A stretch of DNA of 64,000 nt, taken from contig JAGAPT010000021.1 in the NCBI GenBank assembly GCA_017623115.1, positions 62,001 through 126,000 of the forward strand, given 5' to 3'. A program made the translations under genes and the position numbers. Within the stretch, counting starts at the first letter, position 1; each line of letters starts with the position of its first letter. The notes beneath the pieces are model-generated. The model did no database searches and was not told where the DNA came from. It worked only from the letters and a program-made list of their open reading frames with translations. Below are positions 1 to 6,691 of this stretch, one piece after another. This stretch comes from Alistipes sp. (GTDB lineage Bacteria; Bacteroidota; Bacteroidia; Bacteroidales; Rikenellaceae).

Positions 1-1
1 G

Positions 2-295
2 CCGGCTTATGTTGCTATCGACGGGGCGTGGCTGACGTCGCCCGATACGGCCTATGTCGTTGTGCATCGATTATGCGTGGCCGAGGCGGCTTTGGGTCAA
101 GGTCTTGGGCGTTGCTTTATGGCGCAGGTCGAACAATTGGCCGCAGGGCGAGTGACGAGTGTTCGGGTCGATACCCATGCCGACAACCCGATTATGCACA
201 CGCTGTTGCAGCAGATGGGTTTTCGACGCTGTGGTATCATCTGTTTTGAAAGTCGCTATCTGGTGGCCTACGAGAAGGTGCTGGTGCGAGCATAG
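2..295 (+). CDS. GNAT-family N-acetyltransferase (partial, 5' end outside window)
   Basis: This is the C-terminal part of an open frame that enters from the left edge and stops at 293-295. The visible 97 residues contain the acetyl-CoA-binding signature of the GNAT fold (GQGLGRCFM, matching the Q/RxxGxG/A loop) followed by the usual late region with a conserved Asn (HADNPIMHTLLQQMGF). GNAT enzymes move an acetyl group from acetyl-CoA to an amine; nothing visible identifies the substrate. The gene lies just ahead of uvrC in the same direction, with a 58-base gap that contains a promoter-like box, so the two are probably transcribed separately. Confidence 0.75.
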   Translation, partial: PAYVAIDGAWLTSPDTAYVVVHRLCVAEAALGQGLGRCFMAQVEQLAAGRVTSVRVDTHADNPIMHTLLQQMGFRRCGIICFESRYLVAYEKVLVRA

Positions 296-341
296 GGCGA
301 GGAGGTTGCAGAACAGATTTTGAATTTTCGATTTTCGATGT

Positions 342-349
342 TATTTTTG
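342..349 (+). promoter_or_regulatory. Bacteroidota -7 box (TATTTTTG) for uvrC
   Basis: The octamer matches the Bacteroidota -7 consensus TAnnTTTG. It ends only four bases before the GTG start of uvrC, so transcription from it would begin at or next to the start codon. Either the mRNA is almost leaderless or another promoter is used. Confidence 0.4.
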
Positions 350-353
350 TCGG

Positions 354-2180
354 GTGAGCGCCGATAAACAAGCCTTGAAAGAGCAGGTGGCTCTGTTGCC
401 GCTATCGCCCGGGGTCTATCAATTCGTAGACCGCGGCGGTGTCATTATCTATGTCGGAAAGGCCAAATCGCTGCGTAAGCGTGTATCCTCCTATTTTGTT
501 GAGAGTAAAGAGCATTCGCCCAAGGTGCGGGTGCTCGTGAAGCAAATTGTCGAGATTCGCCACATCGTCGTCGATTCGGAGCAGGATGCGTTGCTGCTGG
601 AGAATTCGCTCATCAAACAGCTGCAACCGCGCTACAACATCCTGCTGAAGGATGATAAAAGCTACCCCTGGATTGTGGTGCGCAACGAGCCCTTCCCGCG
701 TGTGGAATCGACCCGTCGGTTGCTGCACGATGGCTCCCACTACTATGGCCCTTATAGTTCGATTTCGATGCAGCGTAGCATCCTGGAGTTTATCCGTGAG
801 GTGATTCCGTTGCGCACCTGCAAACTCAATCTTACGGACCGCCAGATTGCCCGTGGCCGCTATTCGGTGTGTCTGCAATACCACCTCGGGAATTGTAAAG
901 GGCCTTGTATCGGGGTGCAGAGCGAGGAGGACTATCGTGCCGATGTCGACCTCGTACATGCCATCCTGAAAGGCGATTTGCGCCCTGTGCGCCAATACCT
1001 GACCCACGAGATGGAACAGGCGGCCGAAACCCTGCGCTTCGAGCAGGCGGCTCGCTATAAGCAACGCCTCGATGCGCTGGATAACTATGCGTCCCGTTCG
1101 GTTGTGGTCAGCTCACGCATCACCGATGTAGATGTCTTCTCGCTCCTGGTCGATGATGATGTCGCCTTCTGCAACTTTGTGCGCATCCGCCACGGCTCGA
1201 TTGTCGGCGTGACGACCGTGCGCCTTTCGACGGGTGTCGAGGCTACGGAGGCCGACATGCTCACGTTGGCCATCCAACACATGGTCGAGGAGGTGGCCGG
1301 AGGCGTGTTGGCTCGTGAGGTCATCGTGCCGTTCCTCCCCTCGACAACCCTGCTCTTCGATGGGGTAACCTTCACGGTGCCGAAGCGTGGCGAGAAACTC
1401 GACCTGCTCCACTTCTCGGAGAAGAGTGCCCGCATCTACCGTGCCGAGCAGCTCAAAAACCTCGAAATCAAGAACCCCGAACGCCATACCGAGCGGCTTA
1501 TGGAGGCGATGCGCAAGGAGTTGCACCTCGATCGGCAGCCACGGCATATCGAGTGCTTCGATAACTCGAATCTGCAAGGTACCTATCCTGTGGCCTCGTG
1601 TGTCGTGTTCCGTGACGGAAAGCCTTCGCGTAAGGAGTATCGCCACTTCAATATCAAGACCGTAGAGGGTCCCGATGACTTCGCCTCGATGCGCGAGATA
1701 GTCTATCGTCGTTATAGTCGCCTGATGGAGGAGGGGAGTGCGCTGCCCGACCTGATTATTATCGATGGCGGTAAGGGGCAACTTTCGAGTGCCTACGGTG
1801 TGTTGTGCGAGCTGGGTATCGAGCGGCAGGTGCCGATTGTCGGCCTGGCAAAGCGTATCGAAGAGATTTTCTTTCCGCACGACCCGATGCCCTACTACCT
1901 GAGCCGCACGGGTGAGCCACTGAAGGTGGTGTGTCATATCCGTGACGAAGCACACCGATTTGGTATTACCTTCCATCGTCAAAAGCGTAGCAAGGGATTT
2001 ATTCATAGCGAATTGGAACAGATCGAAGGGGTGGGCGAGAAGACTATCCGCACGCTCCTCGAACACTTCCGCACGGTGGAGAAGGTGCGCACGGCTCACA
2101 TCGGGGAGCTGACCTCGCTCATCGGTGCTGCCAAAGCCACGAAGGTGAAGAACTATTTCGAACAACAACAAAACAGATAA
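354..2180 (+). CDS. uvrC: UvrABC excinuclease subunit C
   Basis: UvrC makes the dual incision during nucleotide excision repair after UvrAB has marked the lesion. The 608-residue product has the family layout: an N-terminal GIY-YIG nuclease domain (about 16-95, with SPGVYQF and IIYVGKAKSLRKR), a UVR domain near 205-240, an RNase H-like endonuclease core (IECFDNSNLQGTYPVAS; LIIIDGGKGQLSSA), and C-terminal helix-hairpin-helix motifs (IEGVGEKTIRTLLEHF). Length is normal for the family. The GTG start is chosen because the lead-in LKEQVALLPLSPGVYQF aligns with Bacteroidales homologues I know and no better upstream start exists. The next gene follows after six bases, suggesting co-transcription. 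Confidence 0.95.
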   Translation: MSADKQALKEQVALLPLSPGVYQFVDRGGVIIYVGKAKSLRKRVSSYFVESKEHSPKVRVLVKQIVEIRHIVVDSEQDALLLENSLIKQLQPRYNILLKDDKSYPWIVVRNEPFPRVESTRRLLHDGSHYYGPYSSISMQRSILEFIREVIPLRTCKLNLTDRQIARGRYSVCLQYHLGNCKGPCIGVQSEEDYRADVDLVHAILKGDLRPVRQYLTHEMEQAAETLRFEQAARYKQRLDALDNYASRSVVVSSRITDVDVFSLLVDDDVAFCNFVRIRHGSIVGVTTVRLSTGVEATEADMLTLAIQHMVEEVAGGVLAREVIVPFLPSTTLLFDGVTFTVPKRGEKLDLLHFSEKSARIYRAEQLKNLEIKNPERHTERLMEAMRKELHLDRQPRHIECFDNSNLQGTYPVASCVVFRDGKPSRKEYRHFNIKTVEGPDDFASMREIVYRRYSRLMEEGSALPDLIIIDGGKGQLSSAYGVLCELGIERQVPIVGLAKRIEEIFFPHDPMPYYLSRTGEPLKVVCHIRDEAHRFGITFHRQKRSKGFIHSELEQIEGVGEKTIRTLLEHFRTVEKVRTAHIGELTSLIGAAKATKVKNYFEQQQNR

Positions 2181-2186
2181 AGAGAG

Positions 2187-3089
2187 ATGCAAAAGAAACA
2201 CACATTGAAAGAGTGGCTGTTGGTTACTCGCCCGTGGTCGTTTACCGCCTCGGGGTTGACCGTCTTGACGATTTTAATCTACCTCTGGTGGCTTACGGGC
2301 TCGGTAAATTGGACGAATGGCGTATGGGCCATCGTGGGTATTATGCTGTTTCATGCCGCAGGTAACACCTGGAGTGATTACAAAGATTACCTCACGGGGG
2401 TCGATACCGTGGAGGGAGCCTATGCCGTGCAGACCCTCGCCGGAGGATTTTTTACCCCCAAGCAGGTGCGCAACCTTTCGCTCACGCTGCTGGTCGTGGC
2501 GATAGCGGTCGGTCTGTGGTTGCTGTATAGCACCGGTTGGACCTTGTTGTGGATTGGTCTGGGAGGCTTGGTCTGCACGATGGGATACCCCGTGTTGAAA
2601 TACCGTGCCTTGGGTGATTTGACCATCGTGATGGCCTATGGATTCCTGCCGGCCATCGGTACGTCGTATGTGGCGCTGGGCGTGATTGATTGGCGGGTGC
2701 TGTGGATGGCTCTTCCGATTGCCCTGCTGGTCGATTCGATACTTCATGCCAATAATACACGCGATATGGCGACCGATTCCCGAGCTGGTATTCGTACCAT
2801 GGCCTATGGAATGGGTATGCGTGCTTCGGTGGTGCTCTATCTTTTTGAGGTGCTCTTCCCCTTTGTGTGGGTTGTAGTGCTCGTTCCCTTTGGTTGCTTC
2901 CCGTTTGTGGCCTTGGTCTCGGTGTTGGTGATGCGGGTGGCAATCGGCCTTTCGCGCACCATGCGGGAGTATCAGGAGGAGCAACGCATGGAGATCATCG
3001 CCTCGCTCGACCAGCGTTCAGCGATGTTGCATATGTTGTTTTGCGCCGTGATGATTGTGGCATTGCTGCTTGATAGCTGGATGCGATGA
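2187..3089 (+). CDS. menA: UbiA-family prenyltransferase, probably 1,4-dihydroxy-2-naphthoate prenyltransferase
   Basis: This is an integral membrane protein of 300 residues with about eight to nine hydrophobic segments. Both UbiA-family Asp-rich motifs are present: NTWSDYKDYLTGVD near residue 60 and NNTRDMATDSRAG near 190, which bind the prenyl diphosphate through magnesium. In anaerobic Bacteroidales the usual UbiA enzyme of this length is MenA, which attaches the isoprenoid tail of menaquinone, so that is the preferred call; another UbiA-type prenyltransferase cannot be excluded without a tree. It starts six bases after uvrC behind a purine-rich leader (AAAGAGAG) and its stop overlaps the start of the next gene (ATGA), so the three probably form one transcript. 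Confidence 0.75.
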   Translation: MQKKHTLKEWLLVTRPWSFTASGLTVLTILIYLWWLTGSVNWTNGVWAIVGIMLFHAAGNTWSDYKDYLTGVDTVEGAYAVQTLAGGFFTPKQVRNLSLTLLVVAIAVGLWLLYSTGWTLLWIGLGGLVCTMGYPVLKYRALGDLTIVMAYGFLPAIGTSYVALGVIDWRVLWMALPIALLVDSILHANNTRDMATDSRAGIRTMAYGMGMRASVVLYLFEVLFPFVWVVVLVPFGCFPFVALVSVLVMRVAIGLSRTMREYQEEQRMEIIASLDQRSAMLHMLFCAVMIVALLLDSWMR

Positions 3090-3703
3090 AACGGGTGTGG
3101 TTTTCGGTGGTGGTGGCCGTGGTACTGTGGGGGCTGATGTTCTCACCGCTGACGGCTCCCCACTTCGATTTTTGGATGACGATGAGTGGCTCGGCCCTCA
3201 TCCTGACGAGTTTGGCAACCCTCTTTGCACCGGCATGGTGGGAGCGATTGCGATTTACCCGCGAGCATCTCATCTTGGGAGTGGCGATTGCTGTGGCTCT
3301 GTGGTGTGTCTTCTGGATGGGCGATAAGGTGTCGCAGTGGCTCTTCGCCTTTGCACGCCCCGAAGTTGATGCCATTTACGGTATCAAGGAGGGAAGTTCG
3401 CCCTGGGTGCTGTCGTTGCTGCTCCTCTGTTTGATAGGCCCTGCCGAGGAGATTTTCTGGCGTGGGTATGTGCAGGAGCGCATGTCGAAACGCTGGGGAG
3501 CCAATCGGGGTTTCCTGGTCGCGACGGCTATCTATGCCTTGGTGCACCTCCCGTCGTGTAACTTCATGCTCGTCATGGCTGCGTTGGTCTGTGGCATCGC
3601 GTGGGGTGGCCTGTATCGCCTCTTCCCCGAACGATTTACGGCCATCATCTTGTCGCATGCGTTGTGGGATGCCGCCGTGTTTATCTGGTTTCCAATCATG
3701 TAA
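3086..3703 (+). CDS. CPBP-family intramembrane metalloprotease (CAAX protease/Abi)
   Basis: The 205-residue protein is strongly hydrophobic and carries the three CPBP signatures: EEIFWR (the EExxxR motif), an aromatic-xxxH motif in YALVH, and HALWD (HxxxN/D). Family members are glutamate-type intramembrane proteases; eukaryotic relatives process CAAX prenyl proteins, while bacterial ones have varied and often unknown substrates. The gene overlaps the upstream prenyltransferase by four bases, so translational coupling is likely. Whether it works on a quinone-related, prenylated or quite different substrate cannot be told from sequence. A strong hairpin terminator follows about 45 bases after the stop. 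Confidence 0.85.
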   Translation: MKRVWFSVVVAVVLWGLMFSPLTAPHFDFWMTMSGSALILTSLATLFAPAWWERLRFTREHLILGVAIAVALWCVFWMGDKVSQWLFAFARPEVDAIYGIKEGSSPWVLSLLLLCLIGPAEEIFWRGYVQERMSKRWGANRGFLVATAIYALVHLPSCNFMLVMAALVCGIAWGGLYRLFPERFTAIILSHALWDAAVFIWFPIM

Positions 3704-3747
3704 AAGAGGAGGGAGCTCCTCGGATAAAAGCAGAGATAGTATTGAAA

Positions 3748-3787
3748 ACAAAAGGGCTGGTGCAGTTTTTCCGCACCAGCCCTTTTT
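3748..3787. terminator. Bidirectional rho-independent terminator between convergent genes
   Basis: A GGGCTGGTGC / GCACCAGCCC stem is flanked by A-rich sequence on the left and T-rich on the right, so it can end both the uvrC-menA-CPBP transcript and the oppositely oriented SulP gene. Confidence 0.9.
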
Positions 3788-3802
3788 CTGTTATGTTTTT
3801 TG

Positions 3803-5521
3803 CTAAATCTCTTTGCTCTTAGCTTTTTGCTCTTTAATCGCATTCGAGAGTTCCTCGGCGCGTTTGATGGCTTTGTGGATGTGGTCGAGGACATTCTCGC
3901 GGCCGACCAAATCGACAATGCCGGCACGCTCAATCTCCTGGTAAACCTGCTCATTTACACCCGAGAGAATCACCTGTTGCTTCTGCTGTTGCGAAGCGGT
4001 TACAAAAATTTCAAGGTTGTGCAGGCCGGTAGCATCGATGAACGACACCTTACGCATACGCACGATGCGAATCGGCTTGGCATCACGCATGCGGGCCAAC
4101 TCCTCGAACTTCGTGGCGATACCGAAGAAGAAGGGACCATCAATCTCATACACCTCCGTGTGTGCCGGAATCGTCAGACGCTCGTCGTGCTCACCATCGT
4201 GGTGCACCTCCATCTCCTTGTGCAGCACCGAGATATGTGTATTCTCCATGATTCGCTTCATGAAGAGCACGATGGCCAGGACAAGGCCTACCTCGATGGC
4301 AATCGTCAGGTCGAAAATCACGGTCAGGAGGAGTGTCGTGAAGAGGACAATGACATTCGACTTCTCCTGACGGCACATCGAGCGAATCGTACGCCAGCCA
4401 CTCATGTTATACGACACCATGATCAACACACCGGCCAGGCAGGGCATCGGAATCGCACCGACCAAACCGCCCAGCAGCAGCAACACAAGCAACAGCACAA
4501 CCGTGTGTACGATGCCGGCAACGGGGGTGTGACCACCATTGTTGATGTTGGCCATCGTGCGGGCAATGGCTCCCGTAGCGGGAATACCACCGAAGAAGGG
4601 AACAACGACATTGGCAATACCTTGGCCGATGAGCTCGGTGTTCGAGTTGTGACGGTCGCCGATGACACCATCCGCCACCATGGCCGACAAGAGCGACTCG
4701 ATGGCTCCCAGCATGGCAATCGTAAAGGCCACGGGCAGCAACTGCTGTACGGTCTCGAAGAGACTAGCCTCACCCAGCGTGGGGAACGAGAACGAGGGGA
4801 GTCCCGAGGGTAACTCGTAGAGGTCGCCAATGGTTTGAATCGAATGGATACCGGCAAATTGCTTCAAAGCCCAGCAGAGAGCCGTCATCACCACGATAGC
4901 GGCCAACGAGCCGGGAATCTTCTTCGAAAGACGGGGCATGTAGCAGATAATCAGCATGCTGAGTAAGCCGATGCCGAGCGACCACCAGTTGATGTTGCCG
5001 ATGTTGCGGAAGTAGCAAATCCACTTGTCGATGAAGTTGGCCGGCACCTCCTCGATACCCAATCCGAATAGGTCGTTCATCTGGGTCGAGAAGATGGTGA
5101 TGGCAATACCGCCCGTGAAACCGACGATGATGGGGTAGGGCATGAACTTGATGATGGTGCCGAGTTTGAAGATACCCATGGCAATCAGCATGATACCGGC
5201 CATGATGGTTGCGATGGCCAGGCCACCGAGTCCATATTGCTGGATGATGCCGTAGATGATGACGATGAAGGCACCCGTGGGGCCGCCGATTTGCACCTTC
5301 GAGCCGCCGAATACCGAGATGAGCAGACCGGCGATGATGGCCGTTACAAGACCCTCGGTGGGGCCTACACCCGAGGCGATACCGAAAGCGATGGCAAGCG
5401 GAATGGCCACGATGCCGACGATGATACCGGCCATGGCGTCGCGCATAAAGAGGTCGCGGTTGTAGCCTTTGAGTGTGCTGAAGAGCTTGGGTCGAAAATC
5501 AATGGTGTTACGTAATTGCAT
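3803..5521 (-). CDS. SulP-family inorganic anion transporter with STAS domain
   Basis: This 572-residue membrane protein has the SLC26/SulP pattern: about a dozen transmembrane helices in the first 400 residues, early motifs GIVAIPLAIAFGIASGVGP and GGPTGAFIVIIY, and a C-terminal cytoplasmic STAS domain (about 430-555) containing IDATGLHNLE, the phosphorylatable-serine region with Thr in place of Ser. SulP proteins move sulfate, bicarbonate or other anions; the substrate here cannot be read from sequence. It is a single-gene unit with its own -7 box 45 bases upstream. Its last residues (IKEQKAKSKEI) come from a tract resembling the AAAGAGC repeat found near 20.2 kb, which suggests the gene's end has been reshaped by that repeat. 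Confidence 0.9.
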   Translation of the reverse strand: MQLRNTIDFRPKLFSTLKGYNRDLFMRDAMAGIIVGIVAIPLAIAFGIASGVGPTEGLVTAIIAGLLISVFGGSKVQIGGPTGAFIVIIYGIIQQYGLGGLAIATIMAGIMLIAMGIFKLGTIIKFMPYPIIVGFTGGIAITIFSTQMNDLFGLGIEEVPANFIDKWICYFRNIGNINWWSLGIGLLSMLIICYMPRLSKKIPGSLAAIVVMTALCWALKQFAGIHSIQTIGDLYELPSGLPSFSFPTLGEASLFETVQQLLPVAFTIAMLGAIESLLSAMVADGVIGDRHNSNTELIGQGIANVVVPFFGGIPATGAIARTMANINNGGHTPVAGIVHTVVLLLVLLLLGGLVGAIPMPCLAGVLIMVSYNMSGWRTIRSMCRQEKSNVIVLFTTLLLTVIFDLTIAIEVGLVLAIVLFMKRIMENTHISVLHKEMEVHHDGEHDERLTIPAHTEVYEIDGPFFFGIATKFEELARMRDAKPIRIVRMRKVSFIDATGLHNLEIFVTASQQQKQQVILSGVNEQVYQEIERAGIVDLVGRENVLDHIHKAIKRAEELSNAIKEQKAKSKEI

Positions 5522-5565
5522 GATTTGTAGCGTTTATACGTGAATTAACCTAACTTTTGAAGGCG

Positions 5566-5573
5566 CAAAGATA
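5566..5573 (-). promoter_or_regulatory. -7 box (TATCTTTG) for the SulP transporter gene
   Basis: On the minus strand the octamer is a perfect TAnnTTTG match, placed 44 bases before the transporter's ATG. Confidence 0.65.
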
Positions 5574-5651
5574 GTCAAAGAAGGCCCAAAAATCAAAAAA
5601 AGAGCAGATTTTCTGCTGTTGTACGGATGCAATCATCGTTGGCTGCGAACA

Positions 5652-5684
5652 CAAAAAAAAGAGAAGTTCGATTGAACTTCTCTA
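5652..5684 (-). terminator. Rho-independent terminator after tRNA-Leu
   Basis: A 10-bp hairpin (AGAGAAGTTC / GAACTTCTCT, four-base loop) is followed on the minus strand by a run of T residues, beginning just past the tRNA 3' end. Confidence 0.85.
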
Positions 5685-5688
5685 TCAG

Positions 5689-5772
5689 TACCCGGAGCCG
5701 GGGTCGAACCGGCACGTCATTGCTGACATTGGTGTTTGAGACCAACGCGTCTACCGATTCCGCCATCCGGGC
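5689..5772 (-). tRNA. tRNA-Leu (anticodon CAA)
   Basis: The minus strand folds into a class II tRNA of 84 nt: acceptor GCCCGGA / TCCGGGT, D-arm GCGGAATCGGTAGACGC, anticodon stem TTGGT / ACCAA with loop CTCAAAC giving anticodon CAA, a long variable arm (TGTCAGCAATGACG) and a T-arm GCCGGTTCGACCCCGGC. It reads UUG codons. CCA is not encoded. It has its own promoter box and terminator, so it is a stand-alone gene. Confidence 0.95.
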
Positions 5773-5799
5773 AGGCCGAAACCTTTCGAATCGGGACGA

Positions 5800-5807
5800 C
5801 AAAGATA
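5800..5807 (-). promoter_or_regulatory. -7 box (TATCTTTG) for tRNA-Leu
   Basis: A perfect TAnnTTTG match on the minus strand, 27 bases before the mature tRNA 5' end. Confidence 0.65.
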
Positions 5808-5861
5808 AAGACGATTTTTGAGATTTCAAAAACAAATAGCAAAAAAATCGCTTTTTTCTTG

Positions 5862-6578
5862 CTATAAGCTCCGAATTTTGCGGAAACGAAGCTTCAAAAC
5901 ACCCCATAGAGCCTCGCTGAAGATGCCTCCCGACATCTTTGATGCGCCTACGCGACGTTCGGTAAAGGTGATGGGAATCTCGCACAGGCGCAACCCCAGT
6001 TGCCAAGCCGTATACTTCATCTCGACCTGAAAGCCATATCCCTTCATGCGGATAGCATCGAAGTCGATGCGTTCGAGGGCCTGACGGCGATAGCCGACAA
6101 AGCCGGCCGTGGTGTCGTGTACGGGCATCCAGGTTACAAGGCGCACGTAGAGCGAGCCACACCACGAGATAAGCAGGCGCGAAAGAGGCCAATTGACCAC
6201 ATGTCCACCCTTGACATAGCGCGAGCCGATGGCTACATCTGCATCCGATGTGAGGGGTGCGGCAAGACGCTCCAAGTCCTCGGGGTTGTGCGAAAAGTCG
6301 CAATCCATCTCGAACAGCAGGTCATAACCGGCCTGCAAGCCCCACCGAAAGCCGGCAAGGTAGGCGGTGCCCAATCCCTGCTTGCCGCTTCGCTCAATCA
6401 GATGCAGGCGGTCGGGGTATTGCTGGCGATATGCTTTGACCACTTCGGCCGTACCATCGGGTGAGCTGTCGTCGACAATCAGCAGGTCGTAGGATCCATG
6501 CAGAGCAAGCACCGTGCAGATCATCGACTCGATGTTCTCGCGTTCATTATAAGTAGGTATGATGACCAGTTTGCGCAT
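5862..6578 (-). CDS. Polyprenol-phosphate mannosyltransferase-like GT2 glycosyltransferase
   Basis: This is a 238-residue GT2 enzyme without membrane anchors. It begins MRKLVIIPTYNERENI, has the nucleotide-sugar loop VDDSSPDGTAEVV, the metal-binding region EMDCDFSHNPEDL (DxD-like) and the acceptor-side GSRYVKGG. This matches the dolichyl/polyprenyl-phosphate beta-D-mannosyltransferase group, which charges a lipid carrier with mannose (or glucose) on the cytoplasmic face for use in envelope glycosylation. The final substrate is unknown. The gene stands alone and is divergent from the AsmA-like gene, sharing a short intergenic space with a -7 box for each direction. Confidence 0.85.
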   Translation of the reverse strand: MRKLVIIPTYNERENIESMICTVLALHGSYDLLIVDDSSPDGTAEVVKAYRQQYPDRLHLIERSGKQGLGTAYLAGFRWGLQAGYDLLFEMDCDFSHNPEDLERLAAPLTSDADVAIGSRYVKGGHVVNWPLSRLLISWCGSLYVRLVTWMPVHDTTAGFVGYRRQALERIDFDAIRMKGYGFQVEMKYTAWQLGLRLCEIPITFTERRVGASKMSGGIFSEALWGVLKLRFRKIRSL

Positions 6579-6608
6579 CTTTTTTGCTGCGGATTGATTT
6601 CACTGATG

Positions 6609-6616
6609 CAAAGTTA
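6609..6616 (-). promoter_or_regulatory. -7 box (TAACTTTG) for the GT2 gene
   Basis: A perfect TAnnTTTG match on the minus strand, 30 bases before the glycosyltransferase ATG and back to back with the box for the AsmA-like gene. Confidence 0.6.
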
Positions 6617-6659
6617 ATCTTTTTCGGATGAACTCCTCCGATTTTTCGGTAAAAAACAC

Positions 6660-6667
6660 TATCTTTG
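6660..6667 (+). promoter_or_regulatory. -7 box (TATCTTTG) for the AsmA-like gene
   Basis: A perfect TAnnTTTG match 24 bases before the ATG at 6692. It contains a possible TTG start at 6665, which argues that translation begins at the later ATG. Confidence 0.65.
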
Positions 6668-6691
6668 TCTTGGAATAAACTTTTTTCAAGG

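Noticed and set aside
3800-4813. 337-codon plus-strand frame opposite the SulP gene
   Set aside because: His/Gln/Arg-rich translation typical of an antisense shadow; the minus-strand gene has clear SulP and STAS motifs and its own promoter.
6665-6691. TTG start for the AsmA-like gene at 6665
   Set aside because: It overlaps the TATCTTTG promoter box; the ATG at 6692 gives a standard membrane-anchor start.
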